This document shows, one piece after another, positions 54,081-63,495 of a stretch of 64,000 nucleotides of DNA. Position numbers and translations under genes: made by a program. This DNA is from Ceratotherium simum simum (lineage: Eukaryota > Chordata > Mammalia > Perissodactyla > Rhinocerotidae). The stretch spans positions 2,103,765 to 2,167,764 of the forward strand of contig NW_004454267.1 in NCBI RefSeq assembly GCF_000283155.1, in the 5' to 3' direction. A model generated the notes under the pieces. That model searched no databases. It saw only the letters and a list, made by a program, of their open reading frames with translations, and had not been told where the DNA came from. Position 1 is the first letter of the stretch; each line of letters opens with the position of its first letter.

Positions 54081-54234
54081 CCATGCCTTCCAGCTTCAAG
54101 GCAGACATTCCCTGACATCTCCAAAGGGAAGGATCCATGGCCTGACAATTGTCAGATTTTTAGGTGATTCCTGGAATTCATGATGCATCCCAGGGGAGCA
54201 TGGGGGTTCTGAAATGCTCTGTTTCTCCAGGTCA

Positions 54235-54315
54235 ATTAACTCCATTAACTTAATTAATCCTCAAGACAACTTCATTAGGCAGGTATTATTATTATTATTA
54301 TTCCTATTTTATTCC
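54235..54315 (-). repeat. MIR fragment with (ATT)n
   Basis: TTAATTAATCCTCAAGACAA and a CTATTTTATTCCC block are antisense MIR; an ATT run of about six units occupies 54284-54302. Confidence 0.6.
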
Positions 54316-54478
54316 CATTGTCTCAATATCTAGGCACTATTAACAATGACCTGGAGCAGTCGCTTGTTTGGGAGGAAGAAGAGAAACATCCCTTGACCCT
54401 CTGCTAGTGACCAGACAAATGCATCCACCCTGCCCTGGGAGTGCCTTTCCACCATCAAATAGAAATGCAACTGGACAT

Positions 54479-55045
54479 TAGTTAACACAGTGAAAACAGA
54501 TTTTATTCAGTAACTACTGACGGCAGGGGAAAAATCTGAGCTCCATTCCGATCTGTGCAGAGGTGATCTGGGCATTTTAGAGGGAGAATGAGGGAGGGGG
54601 AGAGCAGGGGCTCAGTTGAGTCAGAGAAGAGAAAACTCACAAAGGGTTGGGAATGGTGAATGCAATTAGGCCTGCTGTGTCTGCTGGCTGGCGGTTATCG
54701 AAGTTAGGATTCTATGCTCCCACAGAGACTGGGAGACAGACGGAGGCCCTATCCTTTCTGATGAGTACATTTAAAGCGAAAGGCTCTCAGGTCCTTGAGA
54801 AAAACACTTGAGCTGTAAGAGCTACATATTCACAATTGTAAGACCTTTTTAGTAAATGGTCTAGGGAAGGGAGGTCAGGGGCGTCTGTCAGGTGTTGGCT
54901 AGAATGAACGGTAAATTTCCTGGCAGCATTGAGCTTCTGCAGGCAGGCCTTTTAATGGGGGGCTGGGGTCATCCTAGGGCCATGGTCTTCTGCTGCTAGA
55001 AGCCATGTTTGAACAGAGTAGTTATGTGCTGAGTGTTCTGTGATA
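54479..55045 (-). mobile_element. Solo LTR, probable ERVL/MLT2-like
   Basis: On the minus strand an AATAAAATCTGTTTTCACTG polyadenylation-end sequence is present. On the plus strand CTGAGCTCCATTCCGATCTG, GGCCCTATCCTTTCTGATGA and CTAGGGCCATGGTCTTCTGC match a common mammalian LTR. Ends are decayed, and no TSD or internal genes were found. Confidence 0.58.
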
Positions 55046-55584
55046 CTTACCACCACATCCTGCAAAGGCCTAGGACTGTCCTAGCATGATGACACGCACG
55101 CACACACACACACCACGGCGAGTAGTAACTAATAGGCGAATCTATGGTCCCCAGGTCTCCCGGTGCCAGTGCACCAATCAATGCAAGGTTGGCTGTCTGC
55201 AGCTCTGCTGCGTTACTAAGATTACAAATGAAAACCAGCCCCCAGAGGGTGCGGCATCCCTGTAGCATGGAATAGCATGGAAGGAAACCATAATTCCTGC
55301 TTACACTAAGCTTTGTGATCAGTTTCTCCCCTGGCAGCTACTCTTGTAACTTCTTTTTAGGGCTGCCAATCTTATAGAAAACACACACAGGGCCCCACAT
55401 TTCTACAGATCAAATCTTTCTCATCACACTGAGACATTTTCTCCCCTACTAACTGCAAGATATTCTTTCTCTGTGGCTGACTGAGCCACAAATGGAACAG
55501 CTCTTTTTACAGTTAAAAAAATTGAATAAATAGCAATAACAATAAAAATAAGCATTATTATTATTATAGTGTTTATTGTTAGAA
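55046..55584. other. Unique stretch with short (CA)n
   Basis: (CA)n-type run at about 55096-55113; a few CpGs at 55088-55165. No gene recognised. Confidence 0.45.
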
Positions 55585-55800
55585 TTTCTGGTTCCTGTGT
55601 CCCAACTCTGTCAGATATTATGCTAAGCACTATGCAGACATTATCTTTAAGCTTCCCCCAAACCGCACCACTCATGTATGGATATCATTTCCTGATAAAT
55701 AAGGAAACACGGCTCAGAGAGGGTAAACAACTTACTCAAGTTCACAGAGTCAGCTAAGAGCGATTCAAACCAAGATCTATCTGCCCAAAGACCTCAGGTT
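55585..55800 (-). repeat. MIR SINE
   Basis: GATATTATGCTAAGCACTAT, AAATAAGGAAACACGGCTCA and CAACTTACTCAAGTTCACAG are antisense MIR. Confidence 0.83.
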
Positions 55801-55984
55801 CTCCCATGAAAATAAATGCGGATGGGAATGGTTTGAAGAGATGGGAAGAGCTGGCTTCTTAATTGGGCATTGTCAGCATCGACAAAGACTCAAAATTCCA
55901 TCAGATAAAGACTCAGAGGATCTTCCACCAGCCCAAGAAATGCTATCATCTGGAACTGTCAGGTTTATCTCATAAGATGATTAA
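55801..55984. other. Short non-repetitive stretch
   Basis: Nothing recognised. Confidence 0.4.
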
Positions 55985-56008
55985 TAGGTAGGTAGGTAGG
56001 TAGGTAGG

Positions 56009-56056
<48 letters not shown>

Positions 56057-56120
56057 CAATAGATAGATAGACAGGTGGGTGGGTGGATGGATGGATGAAT
56101 GGATGGATGGAAGGAAGGAA
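55985..56120. repeat. Compound tetranucleotide microsatellite
   Basis: Successive (GGTA)n, (GATA)n of about a dozen units, an ACAATAGATAGATAG interruption, (GGTG)n, (GGAT)n and (GGAA)n. A compound array this long is likely to vary in length between individuals. Confidence 0.95.
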
Positions 56121-56470
56121 TTAATGACAATAAGCTATCTCTAAAGATCAGAATGTGGGTAAGCTCTCAGAATAGCAGCACAATTTCAGAGTATCTGGTA
56201 GCTTAGGAGCGTGTCTGATGATTTAATACAATGCCCTTCCTCTGCCATACTTCACAGAAGGACCCTCAAAATGGGAATCTCCTCTGGGAAAATGGGAATG
56301 ACACCCCTGACAGATGGTCATCCTGTGGATATTTCAATGTCTGAAGTCTGGAATGCCAATAGTCTCAAAAGATTATTCTATCATCTTTGATGAGCTCTAG
56401 CAATTTTTTAAAAAGCTTCCTGCTCTGATAAGCAAGAGTCTGCCTTTCTCCCCTTTATACTTATCCATAA
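56121..56470. other. Non-repetitive stretch
   Basis: No gene or repeat recognised. Confidence 0.4.
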
Positions 56471-56474
56471 TAAT

Positions 56475-56725
56475 AAAATAATAACAGCTAAGATCTACTG
56501 ATAACTTATCACGTGTCCCAAGTTCTTTATGTGTTATCTGACATCATCTTCAAAGCAACTCCTGAATGTAAGTATAGTTATTCATTTTTTAGGAGTTGAG
56601 GAAACAGACTCAGAGCAGTGTAATGCTTTGCCCAGAATCACATGAGTAAAAAGAGGCACAGACGAGATGAGCACCTGGCTCTACCAAAATCCATGCTCTT
56701 CACCACCACGCCAAGAGGCTGGAGC
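56475..56725 (-). repeat. MIR SINE, near full length
   Basis: AACAGCTAAGATCTACTGAT, TATGTGTTATCTGACATCAT, GTTGAGGAAACAGACTCAGA and CATGCTCTTCACCACCACGC. Confidence 0.88.
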
Positions 56726-57295
56726 AAACGTGGTCCTCTCCTCCGCCTACCACCCTTCAGATTTCTTAAGAAAGTGCCCATGTGTTCTTTTTTCCCTTCT
56801 CCCTTCCCTGCTAGCTCTTTCAACTGTTATTTGCTTAGGATTGGCAATGGAAATAATTTGAGGTCCACATGCTAAGTTGAGGAGTGAGAGCGGAAAAGCC
56901 AGGCTTATTTTTGTAGCATCTTGGTGTTTTACTTGAGATGGCAAATGGAGACTTATCTGGACAGCCCATCTGGTCCCATCTGGAGGAAGAACACTTTGCT
57001 TTGAGAGCCCTGGGTTCTTTGGATGCTGGGAGTAGAACAGCGCTGTGGCTGTATCCAAGCTTCTCATCCTATGAATCTCAAGGACAGGCGAGAAGTGAGG
57101 GTCTGTCCTCTAGTGTGGCTTGGTGTAGCCAGGTGATGGGGGCTTGCATGAGGGTGAGGTGAAGGAGGCAAAATTGAGACTTAAACAGGGCAGAGGGCAA
57201 ATAAGTGGGTCCAAACAGGTTTTCAAAAGCAGACAGCTGAATTAGGTTTAGAGCATGAGCACCACCCCCGCCATCCCCCACTCCACACTAACCAC
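56726..57295. other. Unique stretch, no gene recognised
   Basis: Overlapping opposite-strand frames (56642-56875 plus, 56747-57067 minus) without domains. No repeat recognised. Confidence 0.45.
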
Positions 57296-57299
57296 ATCG

Positions 57300-57690
57300 T
57301 CTTTCCCTCAGTCCCTCGTACTCTGCATAGTTCCTTCCACCACAGGACTTTGAACATGCTGTTCCCTCAGCCAGGAATGCTTTTCCTTCTCTTTGCCTCC
57401 ATGATTTCTATTCGTCCTTCAGACCTCAGTTCAAGCATTTGAGTTCAGCTCAAAACCCCACATTTTAAGTTTTCCTAGTACCAAACACCTGTCCTTTCTG
57501 TGTTAATCACGTTTGCAAATTTAGATTTGTTTCTATGTTTATTCAATTAATATTTATCTTCCCCATTAGGCATAAGCTTTATAAGAACAGGCCAAGTCTG
57601 CTTGTTTTTCACCATTGTTTTCTCAGTCCCTAGCAAAGTGTCTGGAACAGAGCAAAGGCTCAAAAAATATGTCCTGAATTGGAAGAGGAA
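57300..57690 (+). repeat. L2 LINE 3' end
   Basis: GAACATGCTGTTCCCTCAGC, CAGGAATGCTTTTCCTTCTC, TTCAGCTCAAAACCCCACAT, CCTAGCAAAGTGTCTGGAAC, sense. Confidence 0.88.
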
Positions 57691-57710
57691 GGAATTGATA
57701 GAAGACTGGA

Positions 57711-57952
57711 GGGGCCGGCCCGGTGGCGCAGCAGTTAAGTGCACGCGCTCCGCTGCGCCAGCCTGGGGTTCGCAGGGTTCAGATCCCGGACGCGCACCGA
57801 CACACCACTTGTCAATCCATGCTGTGGCGGCGTTCCATATAAAGTAGAGGAAGATGGGCACAGATGTTAGCCCAGGGCCAATCTTCCTCAGCAAAAAGAG
57901 GAGGACTAGCATCAGATGTTAGCTCAGGGCTAGTCTTCCTCACAAAAAAAAG
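57711..57952 (+). mobile_element. ERE SINE with TSD
   Basis: GGGGCCGGCCCGGTGGCGCA head, B-box-like GGTTCAGATCC at 57776-57786, GCTGTGGCGGCGTTCCATAT, TAAAGTAGAGGAAGATGGGC and GATGTTAGCTCAGGGC tail. TSD AGAAGACTGGA (57700-57710) against AGAAGGACTGGA (57953-57964), one indel. Close to the family consensus, so relatively young. Confidence 0.95.
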
Positions 57953-57964
57953 AGAAGGACTGGA

Positions 57965-58829
57965 AAAAAAAAAAGCAAGCTCAAAAGGGTAAGTGCCAGT
58001 GAAGCTGGGCTGAGCATCAGAGACAGTTAAAATCATCAAGCACTATTCGCGGGGCTGTCACATATCTTCGTTTCATGCAATTGATGTCTCCTGGATTTGC
58101 ACAGTGTGCAACCCAGACAACTGTATTTGGTGGCCCTGCCAGGGCTTCCAAATAGTCCAAAGCTCTTTGCACAGATCTGCCAGATTGATTTAAGAGTTGA
58201 TGATGGAACAGGCACAGTCCATCATTTGCTACTCCTTTAAAGCAATTCTCCTCCAATTACCATATTGGTTTTCACTGGCTTAGGCAGCATTACAACCCAG
58301 ATTCCCAACCCAAAAAAGGACTGTGATGTGGGCAAGAGGTAATTCCCACAAAAACCAAGCTATCTTCATGGATTATGCTGATGAATCCACCTCAGAGATG
58401 ATCCACTTAACTTGTGCCTGCATTCCACTGTGCCGCTTGGTTTCTGGATCCATCATCCTCACAGCTCAGACAAAAAGCTGACTGCCTTCCCCTGGAAAAT
58501 TCACATCTCTCAAAAGGGTGATAAATATCTCTAAGTTTTCCATCCATATGAGACACTGTCAGAGTTCTTCATGGGCCCAGTCTATGCCCCACTGACCCCG
58601 TAGCACCATGATGTATATGCAGGGAGGAAGGGAAACTGGCTCTCTCCTTAAACCAAGATTCATGAAAAGACCAGAACATCAAAGTCCTGGACCAGCTCAG
58701 GAGATGAGGACCAGGCTACCTTGTCTCCCTCTCTCCCCCAGTAGAGGACACACATTAGTGATCTGCTTTGAAAATCAGGCAACATGTTCTTGTGAGCGGT
58801 AGGCCTTATAAGACAGGTCTCAGCAAATC
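57965..58829. other. Stretch of uncertain origin
   Basis: A-run at its left edge, then sequence with a 79-codon minus frame (58017-58256). It may be an old mobile element, but I cannot assign it. No exon recognised. Confidence 0.4.
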
Positions 58830-59270
58830 CATATACTCCATTTGGGAATGTTCTCAGCTGCAGGTAATAGAACAGCCAATTAACAAATGAGTTCCTCCCT
58901 TCACATAACAACAAGGTTGCTGATATTTGTTCGGTGGTCAAATGGTCTCAGGCCAGCGTCTCTGCAATCCTCTTAGCTTTTGCCTCGTGGTCTGCTCTAC
59001 TTCCAGGCACCATATCCACAATATAGGTCACATTTAAAGCAAGAAACGTGCATGCATGTGTACACACGTGTGTGTATGTGTGTAGTAGTAGTAACAGCGA
59101 TGGGTTAATGGACATCTGTCCCCTTTATCAAGAAAGCAGAAACTTTCCTGGAATCTCCACCTAGTAAACTATTTTCATCTCCTTGGCCATATCTGTGTTA
59201 TACGGCTCCTCCCAGCTTCAAGGGAATCTGGGAAATAGAGAGTTTTCTTTGGCTACATTTCTACCCTGAA
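58830..59270. repeat. Possible ancient interspersed repeat with (TG)n
   Basis: CAGCTGCAGGTAATAGAACA and CTCCTCCCAGCTTCAAGGGA, AATCTGGGAAATAGAGAG resemble widespread mammalian repeat text similar to 30250-30720. A TG-rich run lies at 59049-59083. Confidence 0.35.
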
Positions 59271-59850
59271 CAAAACTGGAGTTCTTTTAATAAGGAAGAA
59301 GAATAAATCAATGTCAGGTAATTATCTTTCTGAATTCTCAGTGGAAAGGAGTTTGGGTACCCAGAATTACAGCACTCTCCAAGCCCCCCAGCACTCTGCA
59401 AGGACTTCCTCCTATCAAGGAAAATGCCCACATCCTCCTTGGGAATTTTCAAATAACAGCAATGATGGAGGATGGTTGAGATGTGCATGAATTCTTCATC
59501 AAGGTTTTTACTCTCTGAGTTTTTGTAGAAATAGACATACAGGGTACATTTTTTGGTCACTGAAATCTGATTTGTGCACCTGATGGTTTAAATAAATACT
59601 TCTGCCTTAGGACATATCTGTCACCCAGCACGTAAATGAAGTCCAGCCACATCCTAGTGGGGCCAGAGTGGGAAAAACCACCACATCTCAAGGGACTCTT
59701 GCATGGAGTTGATTCTGATTCATTGTCTGCCTTTCCAGGGTTTGTCTGTCTGAGCTCTCAGAACAGGTCGGCTAGAAATCCTTTATCTCAAAGATTCTAC
59801 CCATGCCGAGCCCAGACCTCTGGCTAAAGCACAGGAAGATGTGGAGGAGA
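59271..59850. other. Unique stretch, no gene recognised
   Basis: The 99-codon minus frame (59261-59560) has no recognised domain. Confidence 0.45.
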
Positions 59851-59854
59851 ATTT

Positions 59855-60105
59855 AAAAATCAGCTTGGTGCTCAACAAGCTGGGGTTGGAATCCTGGCTT
59901 TGTTGCTTACTTGCTTTGTGACATTAGGCAACCTATTTGGGCCTCAGTTTCCTCAAAGGGCTGCCAGGAACATCAATATGTGATTTTGTGACTTTGCAAA
60001 GAGTGATTTTGCAAGTTAAAGAAGGTCACATTTGTGAAATATCTGGCGCCGTCCCCAGTACATGATAGAGGCTCAGGAAATGTTACTTTTATTAACATCC
60101 CTGTA
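59855..60105 (+). repeat. MIR SINE
   Basis: GGAATCCTGGCTTTGTTGCT, GTGACATTAGGCAACCTATT and GGGCCTCAGTTTCCTCAAAG, sense. Confidence 0.85.
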
Positions 60106-60179
60106 AGAAAGCAGAGTTGGAGGAGATTAACATGTTAAACTCCCATTTTCATCAAAATCTGGCAGAACCAAGACTCAAG

Positions 60180-60345
60180 TCTCAGAGAAAAGAACGTGGT
60201 CTTTGGAGTCCTTTAGAAATCAAGTTCAAATCCCTCCTCTTCCACTTGGTAACTGTGTAACTTTGGGTAATCTACGTAGCCTCTTTGAGTTTCAGTTTTC
60301 TTATCTGTAAAATGAGGGAAAATAATGCCTACCTGCTTTGTTGAT
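60180..60345 (+). repeat. MIR SINE
   Basis: GTTCAAATCCCTCCTCTTCC, TGTGTAACTTTGGGTAATCT and TTCTTATCTGTAAAATGAGG, sense. Confidence 0.9.
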
Positions 60346-60430
60346 TATTCATTCAACAAACATACCTACGTGCCTACTATGTGGTAGACACTGGGGATAC
60401 AAATATTAATAAGACATGGCTCCTTTCCTT
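60340..60430 (-). repeat. L2 LINE 3' end
   Basis: TTATTCATTCAACAAACATA, CGTGCCTACTATGTGGTAGA and CACTGGGGATACAAATATT are antisense L2. Confidence 0.83.
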
Positions 60431-60464
60431 TGGGATTTAAAATGTACTGTATGAACGTGCAAAG

Positions 60465-60695
60465 TAACGTTAAATGCTTCCATTTATTGAAAATCTACCA
60501 GATGCTGGATGCTTTAACCACATTGCCCTGTTTGAATATGCACAACTTCCCTACAAGATACAGAATATTATCCCTGTTTTACAGGTGGGGAAACAGTTCA
60601 GAGAATTTAAGGAAACCACCCACTGTAGAGCACACAGTAAATGGCCGAATAGAGATTTGTAAGCAGGTCCATGGGACCGCAGCACTGGGCGTGAA
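60465..60695 (-). repeat. MIR SINE
   Basis: CATTTATTGAAAATCTACCA, GTTTTACAGGTGGGGAAACA and GAGCACACAGTAAATGGCCG are antisense MIR. Confidence 0.85.
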
Positions 60696-61135
60696 ATTGA
60701 GAACGTGGCAAACGCAGTCTAGTTAACTGCTCTCCAGGGAACTGGTACTGTGTTATCACTGGGTCCCCTAAGCAACTTTGGCCTCATGCACAGGGGAAGA
60801 GATGCACACGATCACGATGACTGCATGCACCTCCACCTGCCTTAAAGCATCCAGCATCTAGTAGATTTGCTTTCGTCTGTCTTGCAGAGGAGTTGCAAAA
60901 ACGATTGTGTAGCAGAGGCAGGCCTTATATGGCAGCAGAACAAACACAAATCGCCTGTGAGACCAGCAGCCTGGCATCAATGACTAGGGGCCCTGGGAAA
61001 GCATAGCTGTATCTAAAGCATCTGATGACACATACTCATGGAGAACCCATCAAGAATGTCTGATGAGTGTTGTTAAAGTTCCCTAGATTAGGTACACTAG
61101 GAAAAGGAGTCTATACTCTGCCAAGAAAATGGATA
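60696..61135. other. Unique stretch, no gene recognised
   Basis: No repeat or exon recognised. Confidence 0.45.
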
Positions 61136-61139
61136 ATGG

Positions 61140-61385
61140 TAATGATAACAGTTGCATCTATTGAGCAATTAATATATATCAGGCATGTTGCAAAGCAATT
61201 TACATGCATTGTCTCATTTTCCCTGTCAACAGTCCTTCCAGTTGGATGCTGTAATGATCCAAACTTCACAGATGGGGAAACTGAGGCTTAGAGAGGTTGA
61301 GTCACTAGCCTAAGTTATCCACTGGGTAATTGGCAGAGCTGGGGTTCAAAATAAAGTCCGTGTGAGCCACACTCTTAACGACACA
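61140..61385 (-). repeat. MIR SINE, near full length
   Basis: TGCATCTATTGAGCAATTAA, TTTACATGCATTGTCTCATT, CAGATGGGGAAACTGAGGCT and TTGGCAGAGCTGGGGTTCAA. Confidence 0.92.
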
Positions 61386-61677
61386 TCATTATAAGCTTGA
61401 CCCCCACGCATACCTTGAGGTATGGAGAGAGAGACAATCCTCAATACTCCCTACACGTATTGCCAACCCCATCCCCATCTGTGTCCCATCCCCTCCACCC
61501 ATTGTGTATCTTATCCCTGATTCATTTCTCTCTCCTGGTCACCAATGGCCACATCCCAAAAGAGACTGACTTTCCTGCAATGTGACCCTTGGTCATGAGC
61601 TCCTAAGATGTGTTCAAAGTGTGCCCAGACTTTTTTGCATCTCTATGTCTTTGCAGTTCTCCCCTTCCAGAGGAATT
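61386..61677. other. Non-repetitive stretch
   Basis: No gene or repeat recognised. Confidence 0.4.
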
Positions 61678-61895
61678 GAATCAGAAAAACCTTGGTTCAA
61701 ATCTAGGCTTCATTCCTCCCTGCTGTGTAAACTTGGGCAAGTCACTTAACCTCTCTGAGCCTGTGTCTTCATCTGTAAAATAGGGGTGTTAATATCTATT
61801 TCCTAGGGGGTCTCATTAGGAATAAATTAAATGAAAATTTTCATGCATGAAAATTTGAAAGACATGAAAGTGCCTAACACATATGAGGCAAAAAA
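61678..61895 (+). repeat. MIR SINE containing a palindrome
   Basis: CTTGGTTCAAATCTAGGCTT, CTTGGGCAAGTCACTTAACC, GTCTTCATCTGTAAAATAGG and GTGCCTAACACATATGAGGC, sense. The 22-bp perfect palindrome at 61835-61856 interrupts its 3' half. Confidence 0.9.
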
Positions 61896-61904
61896 AAAAA
61901 TTGT

Positions 61905-62180
61905 TATTCTTCTATTTACTTCATCTGGAGAACACATGCTCATCCTTGAAAACCCAGATCGAAGTCTCCTCCCCTTGTCACAGGTGGATTTTGTCACTCT
62001 AGCCTCTGTGCTCTGAGAACTCTTTGTATCTCTCTCTGATTAGCACTTTCCACATTGTTTTTTTTTTAAATCTGTTTACCAGACTATCTTTTTTATTAGA
62101 AAGTGAATTCCTCCAGGGGGAAGGCTCTGTCTTATTTCTGTGTGTATCCACAGGGCCTGTGGCTGCACCTCCACAGTGAA
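61905..62180 (+). repeat. L2-like LINE 3' fragment
   Basis: CCCTTGTCACAGGTGGATTT, GTATCTCTCTCTGATTAGCA, GAAAGTGAATTCCTCCAGGG and CTGTCTTATTTCTGTGTGTA resemble sense L2. Confidence 0.6.
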
Positions 62181-62574
62181 GGATAATCCATTCTTTGCCA
62201 ATTGAATGCATTAAGTTGCATTAACACTTGCTCACCCTCACATCCACCTGGAGGGGGCAGGTCTCGCAGGGCAGACTCGCTGCTCTTTTTCTTTTGTTTT
62301 GTGTGTTGTCTCACATCCAGCATAAGAGCATCTACACAAATCTAAGAGAAACCCAGGATAATTGAACAATACGGCTTCCTTCTTTGGAGCGCTAGCTATT
62401 TTACATATATCATCCCTAATTCTCAGAGTGCTCTTGCAAGGTCATTGAGGCTGGAATGGGAGGAAGATATGTGAAATGACGTGTGCAGTCAGTCTCCTCC
62501 CCACTCCTACCTGTTAAGGGGGGAAAATCCCGCTCTAGCTCCCGAGATTTTGTTCATTGGGCAGCGTGATGGTT
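62181..62574. other. Mostly unique stretch
   Basis: 62390-62460 (TATTTTACATATATCATCCC) hints at antisense MIR. Otherwise nothing recognised. Confidence 0.4.
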
Positions 62575-63107
62575 AATTTTATGTGTCACCTTGACTGGGC
62601 CACGGGTGCCCAGACATTTGGTCAAACATTCTGGGTTTGTCTGTGAGGGTGTTTCTGGATGAGATTAACATCTGAATCGGTAGACTGGGTAAAGCAGACT
62701 GCCCTCCTTAACGTGGGTGGGCTCCATCCAATCAGTTGAAGGCCTGAATAGAACAAAAAGGCTGAATCTCCCTCGAAAAAGAGAGCTCCTCCTGTGTGAC
62801 TGTTTGGAGCTGGGATATTGGTCTTTTCTGGCCTTTGGACTCAAACTGAAACCAGCTCTTCTTGGGCCTCGAGCCTGCAGGCTTTTGGGCTGGAACTCAC
62901 ACCATCAGCTCTCCTGGGTATCTGGCTTGCTGACTATAGATCTTGGGACTTGTCAGCCTCCGTAATTGTATTTCCTTATCATAAGTCGCTTTGTATATAT
63001 ATGTATATTATATATATAAGCATTATTTGGATTTTGCTAAATAAACAGAACGAATAGGATATGCAATGCATATCCTATTGTTTCTCTGGAGAACCTTGAC
63101 TAGTACA
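62575..63107 (+). mobile_element. Solo LTR (ERVL/MaLR-like) with 5-bp TSD
   Basis: TGATGGTTAATTTTATGTGT, CTGGATGAGATTAACATCTG, CATCCAATCAGTTGAAGGCC, CAGCTCTCCTGGGTATCTGG and the end CCTTGACTAGTACA. The preceding and following five bases are both GGCAG (62570-62574, 63108-63112). Same family as 23833-24293, opposite orientation. A local inverted duplication near its 3' end (63053-63079) is unusual. No viral genes are present. Confidence 0.85.
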
Positions 63108-63234
63108 GGCAGAATCCAAATGATGCTAAAATGGGGAAGAAAACTAAAGAAATAAGAGAGGCTTATTTGATATGTATAAAAATAATTTTAAAAATACTAA
63201 AGCAGGAAGAGAAGTAGAAAAACAGAAGAACCTC

Positions 63235-63478
63235 AGGGCCAGCCAGGCATAGTGGTTAAGTTCACATGCTCTGCTGCAGCAGCCTGGGGTTCGTGGGTTC
63301 AGATCCCAGGCATGGACCTATGCACTGCTTATCAAGCCACACTCTGGCAGGCATCCCACATATAAAATAGAGGAAGACGGGTGCAGATGTTAGCACAGGG
63401 ACAATCTTCCTCAGCAAAAAGAGGTGGATTGGCAACGGATGTTAGCTCAGGGCTAATCTTCCCCACACACACATATAC
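63235..63478 (+). mobile_element. ERE SINE with TSD
   Basis: AGGGCCAGCCAGGCATAGTG head, GGTTCAGATCC, CACTCTGGCAGGCATCCC, TATAAAATAGAGGAAGACGG, TGTTAGCTCAGGGCTAATC. TSD AAAAACAGAAGAACCTC (63218-63234) against AAAAACAGAAGATCCTC (63479-63495), one mismatch. Confidence 0.94.
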
Positions 63479-63495
63479 AAAAACAGAAGATCCTC

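Noticed and set aside
55985..56120. Array of short direct repeats considered as a CRISPR-like locus
   Set aside because: Units are 4 bp with no spacers; this is a eukaryotic microsatellite.
57711..57952. tRNA-gene signal (A/B-box-like words) in ERE copies
   Set aside because: These are tRNA-derived SINE heads without a complete cloverleaf; not tRNA genes.
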